Shown here: piece by piece, positions 51,111 to 58,008 of the stretch
Numbering within the stretch: position 1 is the first letter of the stretch
Layout: each line of letters starts with the position of its first letter
NCBI GenBank assembly: GCA_019192545.1
Contig: JAHCMI010000060.1
Span: forward strand, 1-58,008
Length of the DNA stretch: 58,008 nucleotides
Reading direction: 5' to 3'
Origin: Rivularia sp. MS3
GTDB lineage: Bacteria; Cyanobacteriota; Cyanobacteriia; Cyanobacteriales; Nostocaceae
Made by a program: the position numbers and the translations under genes
The notes under the pieces: model-generated
What the model was told of the DNA's origin: nothing
What the model saw: only the letters and a program-made list of their open reading frames with translations
Database searches by the model: none

Positions 51111-51190
51111 AGGTCAGCAGTTATAACGTTATTAACCACATTTATCGTGCTTGCGACAATCAATCAACAACCGTGGTAATTTTAACTACG

Positions 51191-51562
51191 TTATTTATTT
51201 TTACTTAATAACAAATCAATTTTTTCAGGGTTTTTAGAATAATCGTCCCAGGATAACAAATATTCACGAAGTAGTTCTTCTACTCCATAGTGTTTACTTA
51301 TTTGGATGAGATTTTTACCTAGTTTAGTCGTTTCTGAATAGTAGATAGCGTTTTGCTTATGTCTGTTTGGGGGAAGTAAATTTTCTACTCCAGGAGGAAG
51401 TATGTAGGTGTAATAAATTGCTGGTGCGTCTCCAGGTTGCACCCTCATATCATTGCGATATTCACCACCAGCTGCTTGTTCTATAGCATTTATTAGATTT
51501 TCCCATCTAATGGTAGATAGGTTTTCAGTTATTGTCTTTCTTGTACCAATCTTTTTAGCCAT
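51191..51562 (-). CDS. Hypothetical protein, 123 aa
   Basis: Basic N-terminus (MAKKIGTRKTITENL), then a mixed alpha/beta domain with conserved-looking AIYYTYILPPGVENLLPPN and a helical C-terminus. 80 bp upstream of the 97-aa gene and on the same strand. Complete frame, no recognised family or membrane segment. Confidence 0.5.
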   Translation of the reverse strand: MAKKIGTRKTITENLSTIRWENLINAIEQAAGGEYRNDMRVQPGDAPAIYYTYILPPGVENLLPPNRHKQNAIYYSETTKLGKNLIQISKHYGVEELLREYLLSWDDYSKNPEKIDLLLSKNK

Positions 51563-51829
51563 CGTTGTAAAATATTTATAACGAATGCTTTAAAAATACC
51601 ATCCTCCAAGTCATTTTCTGAAGATAAATCATATGAATTAATGTAGCATCCATTGCTAGCTATCGGTTTTTATGCCAGCATAAATTAAAAGAGCAATGTT
51701 AGCTTAAATTTTTATTTAGACCCCAAAAACTATTAAATCGTGGTCGTACAGGTTTATTCCAGAAGAAGAGGAGGAAGATAATCAAAACTATATGGAATTA
51801 TTGGGAATATTTGAAAGCGATGATTATTT
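51563..51829. other. Gap with a short open fragment
   Basis: No complete gene. On the plus strand an open stretch without a start codon, ending with the TAA at 51830-51832, reads SWSYRFIPEEEEEDN and then NYMELLGIFESDDYF; this looks protein-like and may be the 3' end of a decayed gene. It ends against the stop of the 52-aa gene on the other strand. Confidence 0.25.
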
Positions 51830-51988
51830 TTAAGTTAATTTGTATGCGACGGTAGAACCCATAAGTATTGCTTGGATTAGCTTTTTACCATTTTTATCTA
51901 TGTAAGTCACTTCCTTATAACCATTCTTTTTTGTAATAATTGCAGCTATACCGTTCTCTGTGTCGAATCTTGCTTTTGTTGTTTTCAT
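51830..51988 (-). CDS. Small protein, 52 aa
   Basis: Short frame from ATG at 51988 to TAA at 51830: MKTTKARFDTENGIAAI, then TKKNGYKEVTYIDKNG and KLIQAILMGSTVAYKL. The strand-turn-strand pattern with aromatic Tyr suits a small beta-rich protein. It begins 6 bp after the stop of the RHH/coiled-coil gene, so it is probably its operon partner. Unknown function. Confidence 0.55.
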   Translation of the reverse strand: MKTTKARFDTENGIAAIITKKNGYKEVTYIDKNGKKLIQAILMGSTVAYKLT

Positions 51989-51994
51989 TGATTA

Positions 51995-52609
51995 TTAGTT
52001 TTCAACCGGGTGATAAAGCCCATCATTAGAATTAAATCGCCATTTATATCTACTATCGTGGTCTTTACTCCACTTCAAAAATTCTTCTTGAGTTAAGGTT
52101 GTACGTTTTTCTTGAAGTGTCGCAGCATCGATATTAAGTCTCCACGCTAATTTTTCTTCTGAGAGTGGTTGCATTTGAGGTGGTCGTCCACTTTGATTGT
52201 AGGGGTTGCCCGAATATCTATATCGCTGACGATTGTTTGATGCACCACCATTACGTTGAATGGCAATCAATGCTCCTTCTAACTGTGCTACTCGATTGTT
52301 GATTGTTTCTAACTTTTCTTCGATTTTGGTTAGTCTTGCTTCCGTGTGGGAATCGGCAGCGGCATTTTCCGTTTTGGTCGTTTTACCTTGACCGTTGGTG
52401 TTGCTCCATAGTTGCTGCAAATTTTCTTCTATTTTCTGCAAGCGAATTTCTGTACTCACTTCTACACCCGGCGCGTCTTCTAAAATTTGGTGCAGCCCTT
52501 GAATTACTAAATCCGTCGCTGTGGTGCCTCGTTCCTTTGCAGCGCCTCGAAGTGCATCAGCTAAGGGTTTGGGGAGTTTGAAGTTAATTGATTCGCGCTC
52601 TACTCGCAT
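51995..52609 (-). CDS. RHH-type protein with coiled coil, 204 aa
   Basis: The frame opens at 52720, but ATG at 52609 (MRVERESINFKLPKPLADAL) is the likely start, as the residues before it are low-quality and cysteine-rich. N-terminal RHH-like segment (SINFKLPKPLADALRGAAKE, TTATDLVIQGLHQIL), then two heptad-like segments (IRLQKIEENLQQLW; ARLTKIEEKLETINNRVAQL), an Asn/Arg/Gln-rich linker and a C-terminal globular part (LAWRLNIDAATLQEKRTTL, HDSRYKWRF). This is similar to cyanobacterial plasmid DNA-binding regulators. It precedes the 52-aa gene by 6 bp. Confidence 0.6.
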   Translation of the reverse strand: MRVERESINFKLPKPLADALRGAAKERGTTATDLVIQGLHQILEDAPGVEVSTEIRLQKIEENLQQLWSNTNGQGKTTKTENAAADSHTEARLTKIEEKLETINNRVAQLEGALIAIQRNGGASNNRQRYRYSGNPYNQSGRPPQMQPLSEEKLAWRLNIDAATLQEKRTTLTQEEFLKWSKDHDSRYKWRFNSNDGLYHPVEN

Positions 52610-52823
52610 TGTTTCTACACCCGGATATATACCGTATGTAAATAGAATACAGTTTTTTGGGCAACGCAGGCGAACAAGGAATACGATTTTTTTTTGAATA
52701 AAGATATTTGCGGCAAGCAATGTTAGGGGCGCGAGTACTAATAAAAAAGCTTCCGAAGTTTGTTAGAAATTAAGCACCTATGGGAATAATACCGAAGATA
52801 AATACTTATCCAACCTTTAAGCA

Positions 52824-54164
52824 ATGAGTAAGCTAGCAAACAGCAAACGTCAGTTTTTATTAAAATATCATCCTATCCGATATGCACAAAGTCGGGAATT
52901 GTTTTTACCTGAAGCAACCGAAAGGTTTTTATCATTATTTGAAGACCCAATTAAAGGTGTATTTAACAAACATAAATTAACCTTTAACAAAATTGCGAAG
53001 CCTTTAATAAAATATTTTGATAATTACTTGGGAGATTCGGTATCTTCTAATTTATATTCGGTTTACATGAGAGAATTGAATCAAGAAAAATTAGATAGAG
53101 ATTCAGCATATAAAAACAAGCAGAATGTTTTAGCAGAAAAAGCAATGCTATGTCATCTAAACCAAGAAATACTAGTTTTAAAACAATACGTATCTTTTAT
53201 TCATAGCGGAAACAATATTTTTGAATTTTCTCCTTGTTTACTAGACTTATTTTGGGATACGGACGTAGATAATGTACTAGTCGAAGATATTAAATTACCC
53301 TTCCCAACAGTTTATTTACACTTTGGCAAGCAAGAAGACAAAAAAATATGCACGGCTATATGCGAGACTCAAAATATGATTATGGAAAGTAATTCAGCCA
53401 ATATAGGTAACTATATAGATTTTGATTTAGATGGTGCTTATGTAAGCCAATGTCGGATAACTGGCGCATTAGACATTGTTTTAACTAGTGTAGCGAATCA
53501 GCGCCAAAAATATAATAATTGGATTGATGGTTGTGAAGATGCAAAAGGTTTTACACTAGAAATTGCAAATACGGGAAATACAGTTAGCAATAGTTTAATA
53601 GAAGCTAAAAATGTACTTCGTAATAAAAATAATAAATACATTCAAGATATAATAGATAAGAACAATCAAGATTTAAATTCTATTACCGATTACCATAGCT
53701 CACATCAACTTATTTTAAAAACAGCATTTGATAGGTCAGCAGAATATTTAAAACTTGTTATTAACTGTTTACTTTACTTGCAATCTTACCCTAAAGAAAT
53801 CGTAGAAGATTATCCAATTGAAGCACCAAAAAATTTAGTAGCTCAAACCAAAAGAAAGTCAGTATCAGCAGTTGCCAAAAAGAAACTAGAACAACTAGGG
53901 TATACAAAAATTAAGTTTTGCGGACGTTTGCAGCAACATTTTGAGCAAATTGAAGACGAAATTGAATCGGAATCTACGCTCGAAGTCGCAGCGATGCGCT
54001 CCCCACACAAGCGGCGCTCGCATCTTCGCAAGCAGAGATATGGTAAGGGAAGAGCGCAATGGCGATACGTATGGATTAAAGAAACTACCATTCATAAGGA
54101 GGAATATCAGCATTCTGAGAATTGTTATAGGATATATGAGGTAGAAATGCCGCATAAGCATTAA
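52824..54164 (+). CDS. Unknown mobile-element-type protein, 446 aa
   Basis: Large soluble protein with an N-terminal helical region (SRELFLPEATERFLSLFEDP), a middle mixed domain and a distinctive C-terminus: MRSPHKRRSHLRKQRYGKGR followed by WRYVWIKETTI. A similar PHxRRxHxRxQxYG...W-I ending is, from memory, recurrent in phage and plasmid proteins that include relatives of the anti-CRISPR AcrVA2; the resemblance is only in this tail and is not proof. It is the only plus-strand gene in the last 7 kb. Part of the coding sequence near 53975-54025 is unusually G+C-rich and repeat-like. Confidence 0.6.
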   Translation: MSKLANSKRQFLLKYHPIRYAQSRELFLPEATERFLSLFEDPIKGVFNKHKLTFNKIAKPLIKYFDNYLGDSVSSNLYSVYMRELNQEKLDRDSAYKNKQNVLAEKAMLCHLNQEILVLKQYVSFIHSGNNIFEFSPCLLDLFWDTDVDNVLVEDIKLPFPTVYLHFGKQEDKKICTAICETQNMIMESNSANIGNYIDFDLDGAYVSQCRITGALDIVLTSVANQRQKYNNWIDGCEDAKGFTLEIANTGNTVSNSLIEAKNVLRNKNNKYIQDIIDKNNQDLNSITDYHSSHQLILKTAFDRSAEYLKLVINCLLYLQSYPKEIVEDYPIEAPKNLVAQTKRKSVSAVAKKKLEQLGYTKIKFCGRLQQHFEQIEDEIESESTLEVAAMRSPHKRRSHLRKQRYGKGRAQWRYVWIKETTIHKEEYQHSENCYRIYEVEMPHKH

Positions 54165-54248
54165 TTGCAAGCGAGATAATAATATTTTTGGCTCAATGCC
54201 TATATTTCATCATTCGATAAATATTCATTCTGTGTCCCAACGGGAAAT

Positions 54249-54548
54249 TCATTTATAGACTCTGGCTCCGAGGGACAAAATTCTAATATTAATTTGGCTC
54301 TTAATCAACATGTTTTGTAAACCTGTAGCTCCAGATTTGAAGACTTCACAACTTATACCTTCCTTAAATAGTGTTTGTCCTTTCCTATCTTCTATGTTTA
54401 ATTTTCTTTTAATTACTTCTGCAAGCTGTTCGGACTTAATTTGTACGTCATCAAAACCGTTGGACTTCAAATTTAGATAGCAACCAATTTCTTGATAATT
54501 GACAGATATAATTTCCCCGTCGTTTACTGGTTTAAATTCGTTGTTCAT
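54249..54548 (-). CDS. Hypothetical protein, 99 aa
   Basis: Complete frame from ATG at 54548. N-terminal strand-rich part (GEIISVNYQEIGCYLNLKSN), a helix (IKSEQLAEVIKRKLNI) and a C-terminal strand (QINIRILSLG). It converges with the 446-aa gene and precedes no close partner. Function unknown. The 84-bp gap to 54164 and 63-bp gap to 54612 are A+T-rich and hold nothing visible. Confidence 0.45.
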   Translation of the reverse strand: MNNEFKPVNDGEIISVNYQEIGCYLNLKSNGFDDVQIKSEQLAEVIKRKLNIEDRKGQTLFKEGISCEVFKSGATGLQNMLIKSQINIRILSLGARVYK

Positions 54549-54611
54549 ATTTATATGGATATTAATTAAATAATAATTTGTATGGTGTGATTTCTAACTT
54601 GAGGCAAATAT

Positions 54612-55631
54612 CTATTGAATTTTATTTAACCATTTAGTTAATGCTAAATCAGTCAGTGCTTCTAAATTATTGGGAGTATCGTTATAGCCTTGAAAAATTG
54701 GTACTGGTGTAAAGGATTTAGAAGAACCGCTATGAAACATATGTTTAGGTCGTTTTTCTCGTGGCATAGCATCCCATTCCCATTGCAGTTTCATTCTGCC
54801 AAATCCCGACGCTATATGACCGACATGAGTAACCGTGGAACCATCAAGCCATAACCGTAATCTTCCTATTACTTCTTTTCTCCATGATGTGGGAGTAGGC
54901 AACCACAGAAATATGATTGGTTTACTGCTACTTTGTTGATAGCAAATTTCAGCTATAGCTTTAGTTTTACCTTTACCGTATCGAATGGTATTCCTACTTT
55001 CAATTGTTTCCTTAATCCGTTCATCAAAGCTCAAAATCTGCTCTCGCATTTTGATGATTGCTACTTGCTCATCACCACTACAATTACCAAGCCAATCTAG
55101 TAATTTTTGAGGTGGTTCTGGAATATCTTGTGATAATTGACTAAAGTCTATTTCTTTATACGGGATGTTAATTGACCAAGTTTGAGAAGTATCAATGTCT
55201 TTTAGCTGTAAGTTAAACTCTTGATTATTTTGTAAAACAACCAATTCTAAAAAATCTATTGTCAGTAAATTATATTTACGGTCAATATGATTGTGTCTGT
55301 GAAAAGATGGGGCTATTCCTATAAGATTAATTGGTTGATTGTAATCAATTTGTTCTGAAAATGGTTTCTCATCTACTAAATTGTCATAGTAGCGAGTTAG
55401 TTGCTGAACAAGATATCTATCTTCTGTATTTTTAAGCTCAATAATTGTCAGTTGTTTCTTATCATCTACCGCTAAAATATCGCAGTATTCACCTTTAGCT
55501 GGATGTTGTCTTTTGAGGGGAGTTAATTTAAATAGCTGGGATAAATTTTCCCAAATAAAATCTTCCAATGCCAGTTCGCTGGCGAATTCCCAACCACTAC
55601 CCGTTTTTCTTAACGCTGCACCTGATAACAT
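54612..55631 (-). CDS. PD-(D/E)XK nuclease, NucS/DUF91-like
   Basis: 339 aa. Residues ~20-125 have the endonuclease NucS-like layout: ALEDFIWENLSQLF, then the core YCDILAVDDKKQLTIIELKN with the catalytic D and E-x-K, followed by VQQLTRYYDNLV. The middle (up to ~230) is variable and the C-terminal ~110 residues (FLWLPTPTSWRKEVIGRLRL, GFGRMKLQWEWDAMPREKR) form a second, unrecognised domain. This suggests a DNA endonuclease of restriction or defence type with a separate sensing domain. It stands alone on the minus strand. Confidence 0.65.
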   Translation of the reverse strand: MLSGAALRKTGSGWEFASELALEDFIWENLSQLFKLTPLKRQHPAKGEYCDILAVDDKKQLTIIELKNTEDRYLVQQLTRYYDNLVDEKPFSEQIDYNQPINLIGIAPSFHRHNHIDRKYNLLTIDFLELVVLQNNQEFNLQLKDIDTSQTWSINIPYKEIDFSQLSQDIPEPPQKLLDWLGNCSGDEQVAIIKMREQILSFDERIKETIESRNTIRYGKGKTKAIAEICYQQSSSKPIIFLWLPTPTSWRKEVIGRLRLWLDGSTVTHVGHIASGFGRMKLQWEWDAMPREKRPKHMFHSGSSKSFTPVPIFQGYNDTPNNLEALTDLALTKWLNKIQ

Positions 55632-55852
55632 TATTATCGATAAAATGTATTAGTTAATAAATATTTTTATAGAATATAAAGTTCAGAATTACTCTGTACT
55701 AAGGTCAATATCTATTATTTTATTTAAATATTAAACAAGCCAATAAATATGTTGTTTAATACATTTTATTTATACCCTAGATAAAATGTATAGAGTGATT
55801 TTACTGATTAATAAGATAAGCTTTTAGGTATTTTTACGATTTGATTTATTAA
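55632..55852. other. A+T-rich gap of 221 bp
   Basis: Between the nuclease gene and the 71-aa gene. TAAAATGTAT occurs near 55636 and again near 55783, and TACATTTTAT near 55757 as an approximate inverse. No clear promoter. Nothing else seen. Confidence 0.3.
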
Positions 55853-56068
55853 TCAATCATCTGGTTCTGTACCAATTAAGTCTAAGGATTTAGATAATTC
55901 AGATTCAGCATTAAGTAATCCTTGTAATACATCTCCCATCCTTATATCTGAATCTTCTGGTAATACTTCATTGAATAATGATGGGTGTTCTTGTTTAAGC
56001 TTTTGAATTAATGATAAAGCTTGTAATATTCCATAGTGAAAATTATCTAGTTCTTTGATTACATTCAT
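55853..56068 (-). CDS. Hypothetical protein, 71 aa
   Basis: Small acidic, largely helical protein (YGILQALSLIQKLKQEHPSL, GLLNAESELSKSLDLI). ATG at 56068 is preceded (minus strand) by a purine-rich stretch AGGAATAACAAT that can serve as a weak ribosome binding site. It lies between the GGACA-rich repeat region and the nuclease gene. Unknown function; the size and position near a repeat region would suit a replication or regulatory accessory protein, which is only a guess. Confidence 0.5.
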   Translation of the reverse strand: MNVIKELDNFHYGILQALSLIQKLKQEHPSLFNEVLPEDSDIRMGDVLQGLLNAESELSKSLDLIGTEPDD

Positions 56069-56189
56069 ATTGTTATTCCTGCTTTCAATAAAGGATTTTT
56101 GCTGTGTATTTATGATTGCCTCGCATTACAGTATTTAGTGGTCTGTATTAGTTGAAATCAGCCGGTGTTATAAGGTAGGAATACTGGCG

Positions 56190-56388
56190 GGACAACTCAC
56201 GGACAAGGACGGGCAGAAGCCCTCTGAAGATGCGGACAGTTGTCCTTCATGGACAAGTTACGGACAGCGCGGACAGCTTACGCCCTATGAATGTCCGCGA
56301 TTTATTCATTATGGACGGACGGACAAAGGACAGGGCGGACGAGAGGTAATGTAGGTGTTATCGCTTTGTTGTCCGCCTGTCCGTCCAT
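56190..56388. repeat. GGACA/GGACG-rich iteron-like region with terminal inverted repeat
   Basis: Twelve direct GGACA or GGACG pentamers (56190, 56201, 56207, 56234, 56251, 56262, 56271, 56313, 56317, 56321, 56328, 56337) and five in inverse orientation (56241, 56292, 56370, 56378, 56382) within 200 bp. ATGGACGGAC (56311-56320) and GTCCGTCCAT (56379-56388) are perfect inverted repeats. The block is far richer in G+C than its surroundings. It lies just after the stop of the P-loop ATPase gene and before the 71-aa gene. Candidates: replication origin iterons, oriT or a strong terminator. Confidence 0.6.
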
Positions 56389-56392
56389 GTGT

Positions 56393-58008
56393 CTAATTTA
56401 AGTCGGAAGCTATATATAATTCACTCGGTTCTTCTCCTATTTTTCTAACTAAATTTGCATAATATAATTCTCCAAGGTAATAACGGATTTCTTTAGCAGG
56501 TGGCTTATCTGCTCCAAATGGACGTTTATCACAAACTGCTTTTACTTTAACTGGTTCTCCGTTTGTATCTCTGTTTGCTTCTTTTAATTTATCAAGTACG
56601 GCAAGAGATTTTTCGCTAATTGAGGCGTATTTACTACTCAATCCTTCGTTAAATAGTTTATCCAATTTATCGGTTTTATCAGCGTTATTTTGTTGATTTT
56701 GAATTACAGTAGGTGCTTCTGTTGCTGGTAATTGTGTAGGTGTTTCTGGTGGATTAATGAATGTATTTGAATCGCGGTCGTAGCCAGAATAATTCGTCAT
56801 CTCTGGCATTGGTAGCCATTCATCAAATTTGCTGTAAAAGAATGCTCTGTCTCTCGGACTTTTATCACATAAAACTCTTACGTCATCAAAAACATATTTG
56901 GTATTAGCGGTAAATTTTGTCCGATTCATCATGTCAAAACTGGCGCTTGCTTCCCCTTTTTTTGTACAAAGTAAAGCCAATCTTGCAAATTGAGAAAGTA
57001 TTCCGGTGTTAATTCCTAAATCGCTAACGTGAGGGTTTTGACAAACAATCCAGGATGAAACTCCTTCGCTTCCTCCTAAGCTTGGAAGTTCTCCTACTCT
57101 ACTTTTTAAAAGGTCGGCTTTTTTTACTAATGCGTATTTGATTCCCATCGTTGTGGCTTCGTCTAAAACTAATAGTTTTCTACCTTTAATTAAGTAAAAT
57201 TCTTCCCAAAAGCTTTCATAGGCTGCAACTGCTTTTTCTGGGTCTGCACCTAATGTTTTAAAACTTCTGTATGTGTCAACGCATCCGGTTAAGTAACCTT
57301 TTTCTTTGGGGTCTGCTTTGGGGTCAATGTAGAAGATGTGAATATCGGGATGCAGTTTTTTGACTTGTCGTAATGCGTTCGAGATAACTATTCCTTTACC
57401 ACCACCACCCGGAGAACAAATAATTAAATTACCTACGTTTTCTGCTATTGCGTTAATTAATTCTTCTGGTTGGTGTTTGGCAACTTCAAGTAAACATTCT
57501 TGTCTTACTTCGTCTACTGGTAAGCGATACGCCATTTTTTCTATGAAGGTTTGGGGGAGTGCTGAAAGTGTTTCTTCTTTTTCTTGTGGGGGATTTAGCT
57601 TACCCTTGATTTGACACATTAGGTCTTCATCTAAGGTGGTATCCGGACTTACGGTGTCAGCTAATTTATTAATTTGTTTTGTAATTTCTTTGGTGTTATT
57701 CCCAAAACCCCCTTCTACATAAGCTTTACGCAGGACGTAGTAAATCGCGAATCTTTTACCTTCTGGGAGGTTGGAAAGTAATTCCAGAATCATACCTTGG
57801 TAGTCCACGAGCATTTCTAGTTCTCGTGCCGTGGAAGTGGGCAGGAAGGCGAGTTTTTCTGCTCGTTGTGGATCTACATCATGAATGGTATCTTTGAGTG
57901 CTTCTCGTCCGTCAGCGCTTGTTGATACTGCTAGTTTTTGCAATGTGAACCCATTGAAGGGAATGGGGAGAATTCGTCCCAATCTTAAAGCGCTGTCAGC
58001 GACGGATG
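56393..58008 (-). CDS. P-loop ATPase (HerA/FtsK/coupling-protein-like), 5' end outside window
   Basis: The frame remains open to the right edge, so the N-terminus is cut; at least 538 codons are visible. Walker A is SPGGGGKGIVIS (about 190 residues after a TTG at 57982), with Gly in the position that is usually Ser/Thr after the P-loop Lys. Walker B LLVLDEATTM and a probable sensor SSWIVCQNPHVSDLG follow. After the ATPase part comes a Pro/Gln/Asn-rich linker and a C-terminal winged-helix-like domain (KSLAVLDKLKEAN, KEIRYYLGELYYANLVRKIG). The layout resembles DNA translocases or conjugation coupling proteins that use a wHTH to read DNA; it could supply the coupling function for the two relaxases. 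The GGACA repeat region starts right after its stop. Confidence 0.6.
   Translation of the reverse strand, partial: SVADSALRLGRILPIPFNGFTLQKLAVSTSADGREALKDTIHDVDPQRAEKLAFLPTSTARELEMLVDYQGMILELLSNLPEGKRFAIYYVLRKAYVEGGFGNNTKEITKQINKLADTVSPDTTLDEDLMCQIKGKLNPPQEKEETLSALPQTFIEKMAYRLPVDEVRQECLLEVAKHQPEELINAIAENVGNLIICSPGGGGKGIVISNALRQVKKLHPDIHIFYIDPKADPKEKGYLTGCVDTYRSFKTLGADPEKAVAAYESFWEEFYLIKGRKLLVLDEATTMGIKYALVKKADLLKSRVGELPSLGGSEGVSSWIVCQNPHVSDLGINTGILSQFARLALLCTKKGEASASFDMMNRTKFTANTKYVFDDVRVLCDKSPRDRAFFYSKFDEWLPMPEMTNYSGYDRDSNTFINPPETPTQLPATEAPTVIQNQQNNADKTDKLDKLFNEGLSSKYASISEKSLAVLDKLKEANRDTNGEPVKVKAVCDKRPFGADKPPAKEIRYYLGELYYANLVRKIGEEPSELYIASDLN

Noticed and set aside
1-58008. The window as a complete circular plasmid of 58,008 bp
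   Set aside because: Joining the ends puts a stop codon before the ATPase frame and truncates the partial gene at the left edge after a few codons; neither cut gene is restored.

Overview
The window looks like part of a large plasmid from a filamentous (Nostocales-type) cyanobacterium. It has HIP1 octamers (GCGATCGC at 18280, 25706 and 41781), heptanucleotide short tandem repeats, a DUF3987 replication-type protein, two relaxase/MobC mobilization modules, two actin-like (ParM-type) partition modules and one ParA/ParB module. No rRNA, complete tRNA or chromosomal housekeeping gene is visible. Genes run off both edges, and joining the ends as a circle does not restore a reading frame, so this is probably a section of a larger replicon.

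Layout. 1-3.4 kb: partition module 1 (actin-like ATPase plus small ParR-like partner) with 11-bp iterons upstream, then small ribbon-helix-helix and hypothetical genes. 4.0-7.1 kb: DUF3987 protein. 7.3-8.3 kb: Rpn-type nuclease. 8.3-12.2 kb: a repeat-rich non-coding region, then MobC-1 and relaxase-1. 12.2-14.5 kb: 2.3 kb without genes but with several perfect hairpins, including a twin hairpin-plus-box element. 14.5-32.1 kb: a polymorphic toxin locus with a 248-aa unknown protein, a ~4460-aa RHS/FG-GAP protein ending in a predicted nuclease, and a SUKH-WD40 protein that is probably its immunity partner. 32.4-40.8 kb: cargo made of a vanadium-type haloperoxidase with a PEP-CTERM-like tail, two related glycosyltransferases flanking a Septu (PtuAB) defence pair, and a TIGR03032 protein. 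41-43 kb: relaxase-2 and MobC-2. 43.5-47.5 kb: partition module 2 (ParM/ParR) converging on ParA/ParB. 48-50.6 kb: trypsin-like/TPR protein, a tyrosine recombinase remnant and an intact tyrosine recombinase. 50.8-58 kb: small hypothetical genes, a RHH/coiled-coil protein, a 446-aa mobile-element-type protein, a PD-(D/E)XK nuclease, a GGACA-rich repeat region and a P-loop ATPase cut by the window edge.

The most unusual observation is in parB. Seven copies of an 18-bp palindrome-like element (arms GCGGATAA and TTATCCGC; five well conserved, two less so) lie inside the parB reading frame at spacings of 36 or 45 bp, always in the same codon phase, so that conserved copies are read as the peptide ADNVIR. 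An eighth, perfect copy is non-coding and sits 50 bp upstream of parA. The simplest reading is that the centromere (parS) array is embedded in parB as an in-frame peptide repeat.

All family assignments come from reading motifs by eye; no database search was possible.
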